A DNA stretch of 64,000 nt from Bradyrhizobium sp. ORS 278 (GCF_000026145.1 NC_009445.1:6757001-6821000); one strand, 5' to 3'. Numbered from the stretch's first letter, positions 1 to 8,700 are shown. The notes: a model not told the origin generated them from the sequence alone. Numbers and translations are program-made.

Positions 1-776
1 GGCGGGCTGTCGGGCTTGCTGACCAGCCCGGACGGATCGCCCGCCAGAATGACGGGCAGCACACCCTGCTCCGCGCGGATGATCTCGGCGATCTGCCAGC
101 CCTTGGCGAGCGCGTAGCGCGCGATGCGCTGATGCAGCACCTGCTCGGGCAACTCGCCGCCGTCGCTATAGTAGGTGTCCTCGATCAACAGCCGCTGAGG
201 GTCGAGCGGCAGCGTGTAGACGAAGCGATAGCCGTCGCTCTGCGCGACCGTCGCGTCCATCACGATGGGCACATCGAGGCCGTGCGGCGCGGCCAGCCGC
301 ACCTCGAGCCCGAGGAACTTCTGAAACCCGAGAGCGAGCCCCGGCACCGGCCGGCCGCCGCGCGCATCGATCACGCAGGGCGCGCGCAAGGTGCGGCCGC
401 CCTCCAGCACGACATGGTCTGCCGTTGCGGAGATGGCCGTCGCGTCGCGCAGGATCCTCTCCGGAAAACGCTGCTCGACCTCGGCACGCAGCCGCGTCGA
501 CGTCATGGAGAGGTAGGCGGTCGACAGACGGATGGCATGTTCGGCGAAGCGCACCTCATAACCCGGCCAGCGATGACCGACGAGCCGTCCGAGCCAGGCG
601 TGCTGGTCGGACGAGATATCGGTTCCAAAGAAGCTCCAGGTGTGATTGCCGGCGATGCTGGCCGAGCCTTCGATGATGACGACGCGCAGATCCGGCCGTG
701 CGTCGGTGAGCCGCAAGGCGATCAGGCAGCCGGCAAGACCGCCGCCGATGACGATGACGTCGGCATCTCGACTCAT
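1..776 (-). CDS. crtY: lycopene beta-cyclase CrtY (3' part missing at window edge)
   Basis: This is the first 258 residues of a FAD/NAD-fold protein that runs off the left edge. It starts at ATG 776 with a Rossmann GGGLAG at residues 11-16, followed by NHTWSFFG at about 44-51. Further on is FVYTLPLDPQRLLIEDTYYS, the hallmark of CrtY-type lycopene cyclases. The enzyme closes the ends of linear lycopene to beta-ionone rings, at the membrane, on the way to beta-carotene and ketocarotenoids such as canthaxanthin. The divergent neighbour is a GGPP synthase, so the rest of a crt cluster is expected to the left. The family assignment is secure from motifs; the carotenoid end product is inferred. Confidence 0.9.
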   Translation of the reverse strand, partial: MSRDADVIVIGGGLAGCLIALRLTDARPDLRVVIIEGSASIAGNHTWSFFGTDISSDQHAWLGRLVGHRWPGYEVRFAEHAIRLSTAYLSMTSTRLRAEVEQRFPERILRDATAISATADHVVLEGGRTLRAPCVIDARGGRPVPGLALGFQKFLGLEVRLAAPHGLDVPIVMDATVAQSDGYRFVYTLPLDPQRLLIEDTYYSDGGELPEQVLHQRIARYALAKGWQIAEIIRAEQGVLPVILAGDPSGLVSKPDSP

Positions 777-998
777 GACGACAACGCAGCGCGCTCACGC
801 GCGGCGATAACCGGCCGAGCCGACAGTGCACCGCGCCGAGCAAAATGCCGCACCTCGGATCCGAGCCAAGCTCCGGGAGTCGTGTGATCCTGAAGCCGAT
901 CTCGTCCGTTCACGTTAAGACACCATGCTTGCACTGTTCACCTCAGAACGGAACGGCCTGGACGTGTCACCGGATCACCTCGAAGGCAGGTTCAGAGT
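777..998. promoter_or_regulatory. divergent crtY/crtE intergenic region
   Basis: These 222 bases separate two divergent carotenoid genes and must hold both promoters. I looked for the TGT-N12-ACA box used by PpsR/CrtJ repressors in photosynthetic bacteria and saw none. No clear -35/-10 pair stands out. Confidence 0.4.
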
Positions 999-1949
999 AT
1001 GCACAAACCCGTCGACCTCACCGATACGGCGGCCTTCGAGACCCAGCTCGATCGTTGGCGGGGACGCATCGGCGAAGCGGTTGCCGAGGCCATGGCATTC
1101 GGCACGACGGTTCCGGCCCCGCTGCAGGCGGGCATGAGCCACGCAGTCCTGGCGGGCGGCAAGAGATACCGCGGCATGCTCGTGCTCGCGCTCGGATCGG
1201 ACCTCGGCGTGCCCGAGGAGCAGCTTTTGTCGTCGGCTGTGGCTATTGAGACCATTCATGCAGCCTCCCTCGTGGTCGATGATCTTCCCTGCATGGACGA
1301 CGCGCGGCGGCGACGGTCGCAGCCGGCGACGCATGTCGCGTTCGGCGAGGCCACAGCAATCCTCAGCAGCATCGCCCTGATCGCCCGCGCGATGGAGGTC
1401 GTGGCGAGGGACCGGCAACTTTCGCCCGCCTCCCGCAGTTCCATCGTGGACACTCTGTCGCACGCCATCGGCCCGCAGGCCCTTTGTGGCGGGCAATATG
1501 ACGATCTCTATCCTCCCTACTACGCGACCGAGCAGGATCTGATCCATCGCTATCAACGCAAGACCAGCGCGCTGTTTGTCGCAGCGTTCCGCTGCCCCGC
1601 GCTCCTCGCGGAGGTGGATCCGGAGACGCTGCTGCGCATCGCCCGCGCGGGCCAGCGGCTCGGCGTCGCATTTCAGATATTCGACGATCTCCTCGACCTG
1701 ACAGGCGATGCCCATGCAATCGGCAAGGATGTCGGCCAGGACCATGGCACCGTGACGCTCGCCACGCTGCTCGGACCCGCGCGGGCGGCCGAACGGGCGG
1801 CGGATGAGCTTGCGGCCGTGCAGAAGGAACTGCGCGAGACGGTCGGCCCCGGGCGCGCCCTCGACCTGATCAGGCGGATGGCCGCACGCATCGCCGGCAC
1901 CGGCAAGAAATCCGCCGGACGCGACGATCTGCGGCCGCATGCCGGCTGA
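999..1949 (+). CDS. crtE: geranylgeranyl diphosphate synthase (polyprenyl synthetase family)
   Basis: This 316-residue trans-prenyltransferase condenses isopentenyl diphosphate with an allylic diphosphate to give the C20 precursor of phytoene. The first aspartate-rich motif is DDLPCMDD at residues 94-101 and the second is FDDLLD at about 228-233. GGKRYRG at 53-59 is the usual N-terminal substrate-binding patch. In the later GKDVGQD segment the lysine usual in D-x-G-K-x-T is replaced (DHGTVT), a small departure from the family. Length is normal for the family. The crtY partner on the other strand supports a carotenoid role over ubiquinone side-chain synthesis. Confidence 0.88.
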   Translation: MHKPVDLTDTAAFETQLDRWRGRIGEAVAEAMAFGTTVPAPLQAGMSHAVLAGGKRYRGMLVLALGSDLGVPEEQLLSSAVAIETIHAASLVVDDLPCMDDARRRRSQPATHVAFGEATAILSSIALIARAMEVVARDRQLSPASRSSIVDTLSHAIGPQALCGGQYDDLYPPYYATEQDLIHRYQRKTSALFVAAFRCPALLAEVDPETLLRIARAGQRLGVAFQIFDDLLDLTGDAHAIGKDVGQDHGTVTLATLLGPARAAERAADELAAVQKELRETVGPGRALDLIRRMAARIAGTGKKSAGRDDLRPHAG

Positions 1950-2125
1950 AGCCCGGGACAGCCCATCGCACCGGTCGCAGATCAGATTGTCGCCTCCTGT
2001 TTCGGCGGCCCGCATCTGCGAGGAACATCCTGCTACCGACATTCCGAGCGAATTAACTCGCCTTTAGGCCGGTGCGCGGCAAGGTTGCTGACCGAGTGAC
2101 GGGCAGCCGATGACCGGCGCGTTCG

Positions 2126-4117
2126 ATGACCGATCAAGCAGGGCTGTTTCATCCGCGCATGCAGACCGCTCCCACCGACCCCCAGGCGGCGGCGCTCGCC
2201 AAAGCCCAGGCGGCGAGCTCGCTGCAGAACATCGCCCTGACCCTGTTCGCGAACGTCGCCATCGCGACCTCGCTGGCGCTGCTCATCTATCTGCGCGAGG
2301 GCAGCACGCCGATCCTGTGGTGGCTGGCCGGCGCCGCGAGCTTCGCCACGCTGCGGGCCGCATGGGTCTCGCACCTCAAATCCTCCGGCAAGATCGAGCG
2401 GGATCCGCAGCGCGTGCTGCGTGCCCTGACGATCATGGCGCTGGCCAGCGGACTGCTGTGGTCGGTCGTTCCGCTGGGCCTGCCGGTCTTCACGCACGCC
2501 CACAACGTCAACGACATCGTCTTCATCATGGCCGGCGCCACCACCGGCGCCATCATCCAGAGCCTCGCTTATTCGCCGATGGCGATCGCCTTCGGCGCGC
2601 CGCTGATGGGCGCCACGATCCTGCGGATGCTGCTCTCCGGCGGCGACGTCGGTTGTATCGTTGCCGCCGACATCGCGTTCCTCACCGTGATGCTGTTCCG
2701 CGCGGCACGGCTCGGCGAGCGCAACTTCATCGCCGGCCAGAGCACGACCATGGCGGCCACCGAGCTTGCAGACTCCCTGGCCGAAGCCAACCAGACGCTC
2801 GAGCGGCTGGTGCGAACGGATTCGCTGACCGGACTCGCCAACCGGAGCCACTTTCGCGCGATTGCCGGCGCAGCCTGCGCCGCCGGACAGGGCGTCGCGT
2901 TCCTGCTGTTCGACGTCGATCATTTCAAGACCATCAACGACACCCGCGGCCACGACGCCGGCGACCGCGTGCTGCAGACAGTGGCGGCGCTGCTGCGCGG
3001 AGCCTGCGGCGACGACGAGCTTCCGGTCCGGCTCGGCGGCGACGAGTTCATCGTGGTGCTGCAAGGCGCCGACGTCGCCGGCCGCGCTGTTGCGCTGGGC
3101 GAGCGGCTGATGAGCGCGCTGCTGCGGCCGGTGCTGATCGCGGGCCAGCCGCTGATCGTCAGCTGTTCGATCGGCGTCGCGGCGCAGCAGGACGGCGCCA
3201 TCGACCTCGAGGAACTGTCCGCCCGGGCCGATGCCGCACTGTATCGCGCCAAGGACGACGGCCGCGCCTGCCTGCGGGTGTTCGACGCCAGGATGCAGTG
3301 CGCGCTCACCCTGCAGCGCCGCCTCGATGCCGAGCTGCCGGCGGCCCTGGCCCGCCGCGAGCTCCACGTCGAGTTTCAGCCGCAGGTCGCGATGGCGACC
3401 CAGGACGTCATCGGCTTCGAGGCGCTGCTGCGCTGGAAGCATCCGAGCGCCGGCATGATCCCGCCGCCGGATATCGTCTCCGCCGCGATCCGGCTGCGCC
3501 TCGCAGGCCAGCTCACCGAGTTCGTCGGAGAGCGCGCATGCGCCTTCCTGCGCGCGCTCGACCGCAAGAAGGCCAGCGGTGTTCGCGTCTCGATCAACGT
3601 CTCGCCGCGCGAATTTCCGATCCACTCGCCGGCGCAGACGCTGAAGCTCGTCACCGAGCGCTACGGCGTCGATCCCAAGCGGATCGAGATCGAGGTCACC
3701 GAGGAGGCGATGTTCGATCCCAAGCGGTGTGCCGACGAGCTCAAGCTGATCGACGAGCACGGCTTCGCGCTGGCGATCGACGATTTCGGCGTCGGTCATT
3801 CCTCGATCGCCAACCTGATGGCGGTCGAGATCGACACCGTCAAGATCGACCGCTCCTTCATCGACGGCATTGCCGGCAACCGCAGGGATCAACAGCTCGT
3901 CGCCGCCATCACCGCCGTGGCGCTGCCGCTCGGCCATCGCATCATCGCAGAGGGCGTCGAGCGCGAGGTCGACGCCGAGTGCCTGCGCATGCTCGGCTGC
4001 TCCTACGCCCAGGGCTGGCTGTACGGCAAGCCGATGAAGGAAGACGACGCGATCGCCTGGCTGGTCCAGCATCGCAACGTGACGGCGACCACCACGCCGC
4101 TGTCGCTCAGCGCCTAG
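2126..4117 (+). CDS. membrane GGDEF-EAL protein (c-di-GMP turnover)
   Basis: This 663-residue protein has an N-terminal region of several hydrophobic helices (about residues 30-205), then a GGDEF domain and an EAL domain. The diguanylate cyclase signature RLGGDEF is intact (GGDEF at 304-308). The EAL domain keeps EALLRW (432-437), NVSPREF, a TEEAM segment, DDFG (552-555), VKIDRSFI and EGVE, so a phosphodiesterase site also looks complete. The inhibitory RxxD motif normally five residues ahead of GGDEF is absent (GDDE stands there). It may make or degrade c-di-GMP; the direction cannot be decided from sequence. The membrane domain is not a recognised sensor type. It appears to be a single-gene unit. 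Confidence 0.9.
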   Translation: MTDQAGLFHPRMQTAPTDPQAAALAKAQAASSLQNIALTLFANVAIATSLALLIYLREGSTPILWWLAGAASFATLRAAWVSHLKSSGKIERDPQRVLRALTIMALASGLLWSVVPLGLPVFTHAHNVNDIVFIMAGATTGAIIQSLAYSPMAIAFGAPLMGATILRMLLSGGDVGCIVAADIAFLTVMLFRAARLGERNFIAGQSTTMAATELADSLAEANQTLERLVRTDSLTGLANRSHFRAIAGAACAAGQGVAFLLFDVDHFKTINDTRGHDAGDRVLQTVAALLRGACGDDELPVRLGGDEFIVVLQGADVAGRAVALGERLMSALLRPVLIAGQPLIVSCSIGVAAQQDGAIDLEELSARADAALYRAKDDGRACLRVFDARMQCALTLQRRLDAELPAALARRELHVEFQPQVAMATQDVIGFEALLRWKHPSAGMIPPPDIVSAAIRLRLAGQLTEFVGERACAFLRALDRKKASGVRVSINVSPREFPIHSPAQTLKLVTERYGVDPKRIEIEVTEEAMFDPKRCADELKLIDEHGFALAIDDFGVGHSSIANLMAVEIDTVKIDRSFIDGIAGNRRDQQLVAAITAVALPLGHRIIAEGVEREVDAECLRMLGCSYAQGWLYGKPMKEDDAIAWLVQHRNVTATTTPLSLSA

Positions 4118-4210
4118 TCCACGCTTGCTGCACGCGATCCGGTCAGGGCATGCGAAGAGGTCTCGCGACATACTCTGTCCGAGCTGTGCTGACCATGTCC
4201 CTCTCGGCAT

Positions 4211-4567
4211 GAGAGGGTGCAGGGAAGACCGCGCCTCGGCCGAGGCCCCGTGGCCCCCGTGCGGAGAAAATGCACGGGGCAGGAACCACAGGTTCAGCCG
4301 GAAACGACCCGGCCTTTCCCTGCACGATGGTTGGAACGGCTGCTCCGCGCTCCCCGGGGACCGGCTTGTTTGTCCCCGTCATCTGCGCGACAGGCGCTGT
4401 CGCAGCAGACTTGACGCCAGCTTCGGGGCGCCAGGACCACACGGCTTGACCGTCCGCGAGCTGTCGGTCGTCCTGCGCATCGGCGCCTGACAGGTCCGCG
4501 GCCACCACTCCCCACCTCCACTTAGCGTGACGACGCGCACGTCCCTCCGCACGAGGCGGGATAGCAG
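4211..4567. repeat. dispersed repeat copy 1 (long Bradyrhizobium-type element)
   Basis: This stretch matches 41045-41526 and, over its right half, 43756-44035, in the same orientation. Shared landmarks are a GTGGCCC tract, ACCACAGGT followed by CAGCCGG, GGGGACCGGCTT and CGTGACGACGCG close to the right end. It has no credible gene of its own; on the minus strand such copies give short spurious frames. It lies in the 674-base gap 4118-4791 between the GGDEF-EAL gene and the phosphotransferase gene, in which I see nothing else coding. This copy lacks the last 120 bases present in the other two. Confidence 0.75.
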
Positions 4568-4791
4568 GGGGGGATAAACATTAAGTCCGAACAACCGAAA
4601 CAGGAATATTCTTGAGCCGGAGACTGAAGACATCAACGCGGATTGCTCGCCGCCCGTCGACCGATTTGCCCGACGGGCAGCAAGATGCAACCTGCATGGG
4701 TTAGTACGGCGGAGTGCTCGTGCCCGTCGCGCCTTTCCCTGAGAGCCGCGGCGGCTTAGGATGCTGATCTCCACGATCCGGATCAAGCACC

Positions 4792-5775
4792 GTGCCAGAC
4801 TTCGAGCCGATCTACACGACGAACGGCGCCGAGAGCGTCGGCCGCCTGGTGGCAACACACTACGCGCTATCAGAGCCGCTCGCGTGCCGGCTGATGAACC
4901 GCGGTTTCAACGACGTCTATCTGATCACCGCGTCGACCGGCGAACGCTACGTCTTCCGACTGTCGCATGATCGCGCCCGCGGCCCGGCCGATGTCCGTAC
5001 CGAGACCGACTTCCTTGCGCATCTCACGCGCTGCGACGTGCCGGTGGCCGCAGCGGTTGCGACGCGCGACGGCGCGCTGTTCGTGCGCGGCGAGGCGGCG
5101 GAAGGGCTGCGCGAGGGCGTGCTGTTTCACGCCGTCGATGGACGGACCCCGGACGTCGCATCGCAAAGCGACGCGCGGGCCAACGGCGTGACGCTCGCCA
5201 GACTGCACGATGCAGCAAGCTCCTATCAGCCCGAAGCGCCGCTGTACCAGTTGGATCTCGACCACCTGCTGCACCGGCCGCTGACGCGCGCTCAACAGCT
5301 CTGCCGTCTGATCGACGTCGATGATGGCGGCTTTCTGCAGCAGGTCGCGCAGCGAACCGCGGCGCGGATCGCGGCGGTGGACGGCCTGACGTGGACGCAT
5401 TGTCACGGCGACTGCCACGGCTTTAATGCGCGCATCGGCGCCGACGGGACGGCTGTGTTCTTCGACTTCGACGACGGCGGCCCCGGCTATCTGGCCTACG
5501 ACCTGTCGGTGTTCCTGTGGACGAAACTGTCGTTCGGCCGGCGCTTCCATGCCGCATGGCACGCCTTCGTCGACGGCTATCGCTCGGTCCGCCCGATCTC
5601 GGCCGCAGACTACGAGGCCGCGCATGCCTTCGTGATCGTCAGGCATATCTGGCTGATGGGCGAGCAGGCCAGCCGCGCGCGCGAGTGGGGCAGCGAGAAT
5701 GTCCGCTGGGTCACGCAGCAGCGGGACTTTCTGGAGGGCTGGGAGGCGGAGCAGCTTGTGGATCGCCTGCTGTGA
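4792..5775 (+). CDS. aminoglycoside/homoserine-kinase-like phosphotransferase (APH fold)
   Basis: This 327-residue protein begins at GTG 4792. It carries the APH/choline-kinase active site: HGDCHGFN with its His near residue 205 (catalytic Asp at 207) and the metal-binding FFDFDD about 20 residues later, followed by GYLAYDLSVFLW. The N-lobe has RLSHD and a plausible nucleotide-binding beta sheet. Members phosphorylate small hydroxyl compounds (homoserine, choline, sugars, antibiotics) in the cytoplasm. Nothing in the context tells the substrate, and antibiotic resistance should not be assumed. It is followed 34 bases later by a small membrane protein gene. Confidence 0.75.
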   Translation: MPDFEPIYTTNGAESVGRLVATHYALSEPLACRLMNRGFNDVYLITASTGERYVFRLSHDRARGPADVRTETDFLAHLTRCDVPVAAAVATRDGALFVRGEAAEGLREGVLFHAVDGRTPDVASQSDARANGVTLARLHDAASSYQPEAPLYQLDLDHLLHRPLTRAQQLCRLIDVDDGGFLQQVAQRTAARIAAVDGLTWTHCHGDCHGFNARIGADGTAVFFDFDDGGPGYLAYDLSVFLWTKLSFGRRFHAAWHAFVDGYRSVRPISAADYEAAHAFVIVRHIWLMGEQASRAREWGSENVRWVTQQRDFLEGWEAEQLVDRLL

Positions 5776-5809
5776 GCTTGGCGGACGTCGGCATGGGAGA
5801 TCATGAGCC

Positions 5810-6262
5810 ATGACAGACACGATCGTTCGTTCGCGCCGGCTGGGCGTCATCGGCTGCGTGATCGGGCTGTTTGCCCTGATGGCCGCGGTGCTGCCGCATT
5901 GGGTGCTGCCGGCGATCGATCCGCCGCCGCCGATCGACAAGGTCATCGTCGATGTCGGGCACCGCGTGAAGGAGCGGCTGGTGGCGCGGATTAGGGGCGT
6001 CGAGTACCAGGCGCCGGTGCGCGAGAGATCGTGGACCGACCGGCTGCATCAGCAATTGCCGATTGCCGCGGTCTCGCTCGGCCTGCTCGCGATCATCCTC
6101 GGCGTTGTCGGCCAGTTGCGCCGCGAGGAGCGGCAGGTTGCGGCGATGGCCACGACGCTTGGCGGCTGCGCGATCGCTGTGCAGCTCTCCTTCATGCTCA
6201 TGGGCGTTCTGATCGTGCTCGCGCTCCTGTATCTGCTCGGCGATTTCCTCGCGCTGTTCTAA
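5810..6262 (+). CDS. small membrane protein of unknown function
   Basis: This 150-residue protein has hydrophobic segments at about 10-32, 63-83 and 118-148, with a charged loop (about 35-60) after the first helix. The third segment is long enough for one long or two short helices. I do not recognise a family. It starts at ATG 5810, 34 bases after the phosphotransferase gene and on the same strand, so the two may be co-transcribed. Confidence 0.65.
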   Translation: MTDTIVRSRRLGVIGCVIGLFALMAAVLPHWVLPAIDPPPPIDKVIVDVGHRVKERLVARIRGVEYQAPVRERSWTDRLHQQLPIAAVSLGLLAIILGVVGQLRREERQVAAMATTLGGCAIAVQLSFMLMGVLIVLALLYLLGDFLALF

Positions 6263-6313
6263 GTCCGGGATGCGGTCGCGGGCGGATGCGCCGTTGTCGC
6301 CGCGCGGTCTCAC

Positions 6314-6391
6314 CGCGTCATTGCGAGCGCGGCGAAGCAATCCAGGACGGTGGGCGGGACTCTGGCTTGCTTCGCTGCGCTCGCAATGACG
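6314..6391. repeat. palindromic intergenic repeat (REP-like)
   Basis: Arms of 25 bases at 6314-6338 and 6367-6391 are inverted copies with one mismatch; each contains CATTGCGAGCG and GAAGCAA. The element can form a long hairpin and is of the kind scattered in many alphaproteobacterial genomes. It sits downstream of the 5810-6262 gene and may stabilise or end that transcript. Confidence 0.75.
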
Positions 6392-6546
6392 GCGAAAAGC
6401 GAGCGACCTGGATCAGATGTGGCATCCGTGTCGTGCGCATCACACCGGAAATGCGATCGGGTCCTGCACGTTGCCAAACGGCCAGCGATGTGATTAGTAC
6501 GCCGCCGGCGTCGAGCATTCCGCTCCGCCGCATGAGGAGAGACACG

Positions 6547-6591
6547 ATGACTGCGATCATCCGTTGCTCCACCAGGAGCCGCCGGGCCTGA
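6547..6591 (+). CDS. possible 14-residue leader peptide ahead of the RNA-repair operon
   Basis: A GAGGAGA Shine-Dalgarno match lies 6 bases before ATG 6547. The frame encodes MTAIIRCSTRSRRA and stops at 6591, about 90 bases before the RNA ligase gene. It ends in a cluster of arginines. The strong ribosome site is the only direct evidence; it could be chance or a remnant. Apart from this and the palindromic repeat, the 419-base gap 6263-6681 holds nothing I can name. Confidence 0.25.
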   Translation: MTAIIRCSTRSRRA

Positions 6592-6681
6592 TCCTCGCGT
6601 GAGGCGGGGTGTGGCCGGGCATGCGCGCATCCGCGCGCTGTTAGTCCCTGACATCTCTCCTGATCTCTCCAAGGTACCCAC

Positions 6682-7821
6682 ATGGGCAATTCCCATCGCG
6701 TGGATGGCCGTGCGCCGGTCCACGGCTTCTACTCGTCCAGCTCCTGGATCGAGGGCGCCGCCGTGCGGCAGCTCGAAACGGTGGCGGACATCGACGGCGT
6801 ACGCGCGGTCGCCGGGCTGCCGGATCTGCATCCCGGCAAGTTCGGACCTGTCGGCTGCGCCATCCTCGCCGATCACATCCACCCGGCCTTTGTCGGCGCC
6901 GACGCCGGCTGCGGCATGGCGCTGTATCAGCTCGATCTCGCCGCGCGGCGCATCCGCGTCGACAAGGCGGCCGACCGGCTGCGCGACATCGCCAAGCCCT
7001 ATGACGGCGATATCGCAAGCGAGCTTGCCGCGCATGAGTTGGCGTCGTCCGACTTCGATGCCTCGCTCGGCACGATCGGCGGCGGCAATCATTTCTGCGA
7101 GCTGCAGGCCGTGGAGGAGGTGTTCGATGCGACCTGCGGCATCGATCGCGATCGCGCTCATCTGCTGGTGCATTCGGGCTCGCGCGGCCTCGGCCACGCG
7201 CTGCTCGAACGGCATGTCGCGGATGGATTGAAGCCGCTCGCACCTGACAGCGCTGACGGCCAGGCCTATCTCGCAGCGCATGACCATGCGCTGCGCTGGG
7301 CACGGCTGAATCGCGACGTGATCGCGCGGCAGGCCGCAGCAGCGTTGCGCTGCGAGGCCGATCCCGTGTGCGAATGCTCGCATAATTGCGTGGTCCATCG
7401 CGGCGAGGGCGTGCTGCACCGGAAGGGCGCGGCGCCGTCCGACCAGGGCCTCGTCGTCGTGCCGGGCTCGCGCGGCGCGCTGTCCTATCTGGTCGCGCCG
7501 CTCGCCACGGCGCCGAAGGAGGCGCTGTGGTCGATTGCGCATGGCGCGGGCCGCAAGTTCGACCGGTCGTCGATGATCGGCCGGGTCGGCGCCACCAAAT
7601 CGGATCGCGAGCGGCTGTCGCGCAATCCGTTCGGCGGCCGCGTGATCTGCGAGGACCGCGCGCTGCTCGCCGAGGAGGCGCCAGAGGCCTACAAGCCGAT
7701 CTCGGGCGTGATCGCCGATCTTGAGGCGTTCGGGCTCGCGCGCGTCGTCGCCAGCTTCCGGCCGCTGGTGACGGTGAAGAAGATCGCCACCGAGCGGCGG
7801 CCGAAGGAGGAGCGCCGATGA
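6682..7821 (+). CDS. RtcB-family RNA ligase (RtcB2, release-factor-H-coupled type)
   Basis: This 379-residue protein is of the RtcB fold, which joins RNA 2',3'-cyclic phosphate or 3'-phosphate ends to 5'-OH ends using GTP and Mn2+. Visible signatures are DLHPGKFGPVG near residue 50, GADAGCGM at about 73-80 (metal-binding Asp and Cys), GGGNHF near 134, HNCVVHRGEG near 234 and AHGAGRKFDRS, whose His (about 287) is the nucleophile that carries GMP. It is shorter than classical RtcB. Its stop overlaps the start of prfH (ATGA at 7818), a strict operon. Known work on the E. coli RtcB2-PrfH pair points to repair of 16S rRNA cut in the decoding centre; that role here is inferred from the pairing. Confidence 0.9.
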   Translation: MGNSHRVDGRAPVHGFYSSSSWIEGAAVRQLETVADIDGVRAVAGLPDLHPGKFGPVGCAILADHIHPAFVGADAGCGMALYQLDLAARRIRVDKAADRLRDIAKPYDGDIASELAAHELASSDFDASLGTIGGGNHFCELQAVEEVFDATCGIDRDRAHLLVHSGSRGLGHALLERHVADGLKPLAPDSADGQAYLAAHDHALRWARLNRDVIARQAAAALRCEADPVCECSHNCVVHRGEGVLHRKGAAPSDQGLVVVPGSRGALSYLVAPLATAPKEALWSIAHGAGRKFDRSSMIGRVGATKSDRERLSRNPFGGRVICEDRALLAEEAPEAYKPISGVIADLEAFGLARVVASFRPLVTVKKIATERRPKEERR

Positions 7822-8441
7822 GACGGCTGCTCCTCACCTCGGGACGCGGTCCGGCGGAATGCCGGATCGCGGTCGCACATGCGCTCGCGCGTCTCGCGGA
7901 CGAAGCCGCGGCGGCGGACTGCGACTGCGCGATCGCGCCAAGCGACGCCGACCGCCACGGACCGGCCAGCGCGATCGCCGTGCTGGACGGAACGGGCGCC
8001 GACGCGATCGCGCAACGCTGGACCCGGGGCTCGCTGCTCTGGGTGTGCCGCAGTCCGTTGCGGCCACATCACGGCCGCAAGAACTGGTTCGTCGGGATCG
8101 TCGATCTGCCGCTGCCCGCGCAGCTGCCGATGCTGTCGACCAGTGATGTCCGCTTCGAGAGCTTCCGCGCCGGCGGCCCCGGCGGCCAGCACCAGAACAA
8201 GACCGAGAGCGCGGTGCGCGCCGTCCACCTGCCGAGCGGCCTCACCGCGATCGCCCGCGACGGCCGCTCGCAGCATGGCAACAAGGCTCTGGCGATCGCC
8301 CGCCTCGCCGCCCTGCTCGATGGCCGTGCGCGCGTCGCCGAAGCCGGCGAGGTCCGGCTGGTGCAGGCCGCGCATGGCCGCGTCGAACGCGGCGCCGCCG
8401 GCCTGCGCTTCAAGGGACTGACGTTCAGGCCGGCGGGGTGA
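7818..8441 (+). CDS. prfH: peptide chain release factor H-like protein
   Basis: This 207-residue protein is a shortened class I release factor. It keeps the peptidyl-tRNA hydrolysis loop GGPGGQHQNKTES, with GGQ at about residues 122-124. It lacks the long N-terminal domain 1 and much of the stop-codon recognition region of RF1/RF2. PrfH proteins free nascent chains from ribosomes that cannot terminate normally, acting with the RtcB2 ligase encoded just upstream. The ATGA overlap with that gene implies translational coupling and a fixed ratio of rescue to repair enzyme. ArfB/ICT1-type rescue hydrolases also carry GGQ, but the RtcB neighbour favours PrfH. Confidence 0.88.
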   Translation: MRRLLLTSGRGPAECRIAVAHALARLADEAAAADCDCAIAPSDADRHGPASAIAVLDGTGADAIAQRWTRGSLLWVCRSPLRPHHGRKNWFVGIVDLPLPAQLPMLSTSDVRFESFRAGGPGGQHQNKTESAVRAVHLPSGLTAIARDGRSQHGNKALAIARLAALLDGRARVAEAGEVRLVQAAHGRVERGAAGLRFKGLTFRPAG

Positions 8442-8516
8442 TCAACGAGAGGCTGGGGAGTGAATCTCCCTGGCCGCCACATCGACGATCGGACTTTGCG
8501 TCCGCCTCTCTCCACG

Positions 8517-8548
8517 CCGTCATGGCCCGGCTTGTCCCGGCATGACGG
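8517..8548. repeat. short palindromic repeat
   Basis: CCGTCATG at 8517-8524 is inverted as CATGACGG at 8541-8548 around a GC-rich core with CCCGG on both sides of CTTGT. The position just after prfH suggests it can act as a transcript-end hairpin. It resembles common intergenic palindromes of Bradyrhizobium. Confidence 0.6.
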
Positions 8549-8655
8549 AGTAACTAACTGACAGGACCGTTTGTCGCGACAGGTCCCCATTGTCTTGCAA
8601 CGTTGCCTTTTGATTGCGCATTCGAGTTCAGCTGCGCGACCGAGCAGCCATGCGC

Positions 8656-8700
8656 CATGTGCGACATCCTCATACCCATCATGCCTCACATTCGCACATG
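8656..8700. promoter_or_regulatory. inverted repeat upstream of the Hsp70-like gene
   Basis: CATGTGCGA (8656-8664) returns as TCGCACATG (8692-8700) 55 bases before the chaperone start. The left arm overlaps a perfect small palindrome ATGTGCGACAT (8657-8667) that also occurs at 32190-32200. It could be a hairpin in the 5' leader or a pair of operator half-sites. No known heat-shock site was recognised. Nothing else was seen in the gap 8442-8755. Confidence 0.35.

Noticed and set aside
777..998. PpsR/CrtJ boxes between crtY and crtE
   Set aside because: No TGT-N12-ACA arrangement was seen on checking each TGT.
2033..4210. A 725-codon minus-strand frame opposite the GGDEF-EAL gene
   Set aside because: It is a high-GC antisense shadow, rich in Arg, Asp and Gln with no motif, while the plus strand carries complete GGDEF and EAL motifs.
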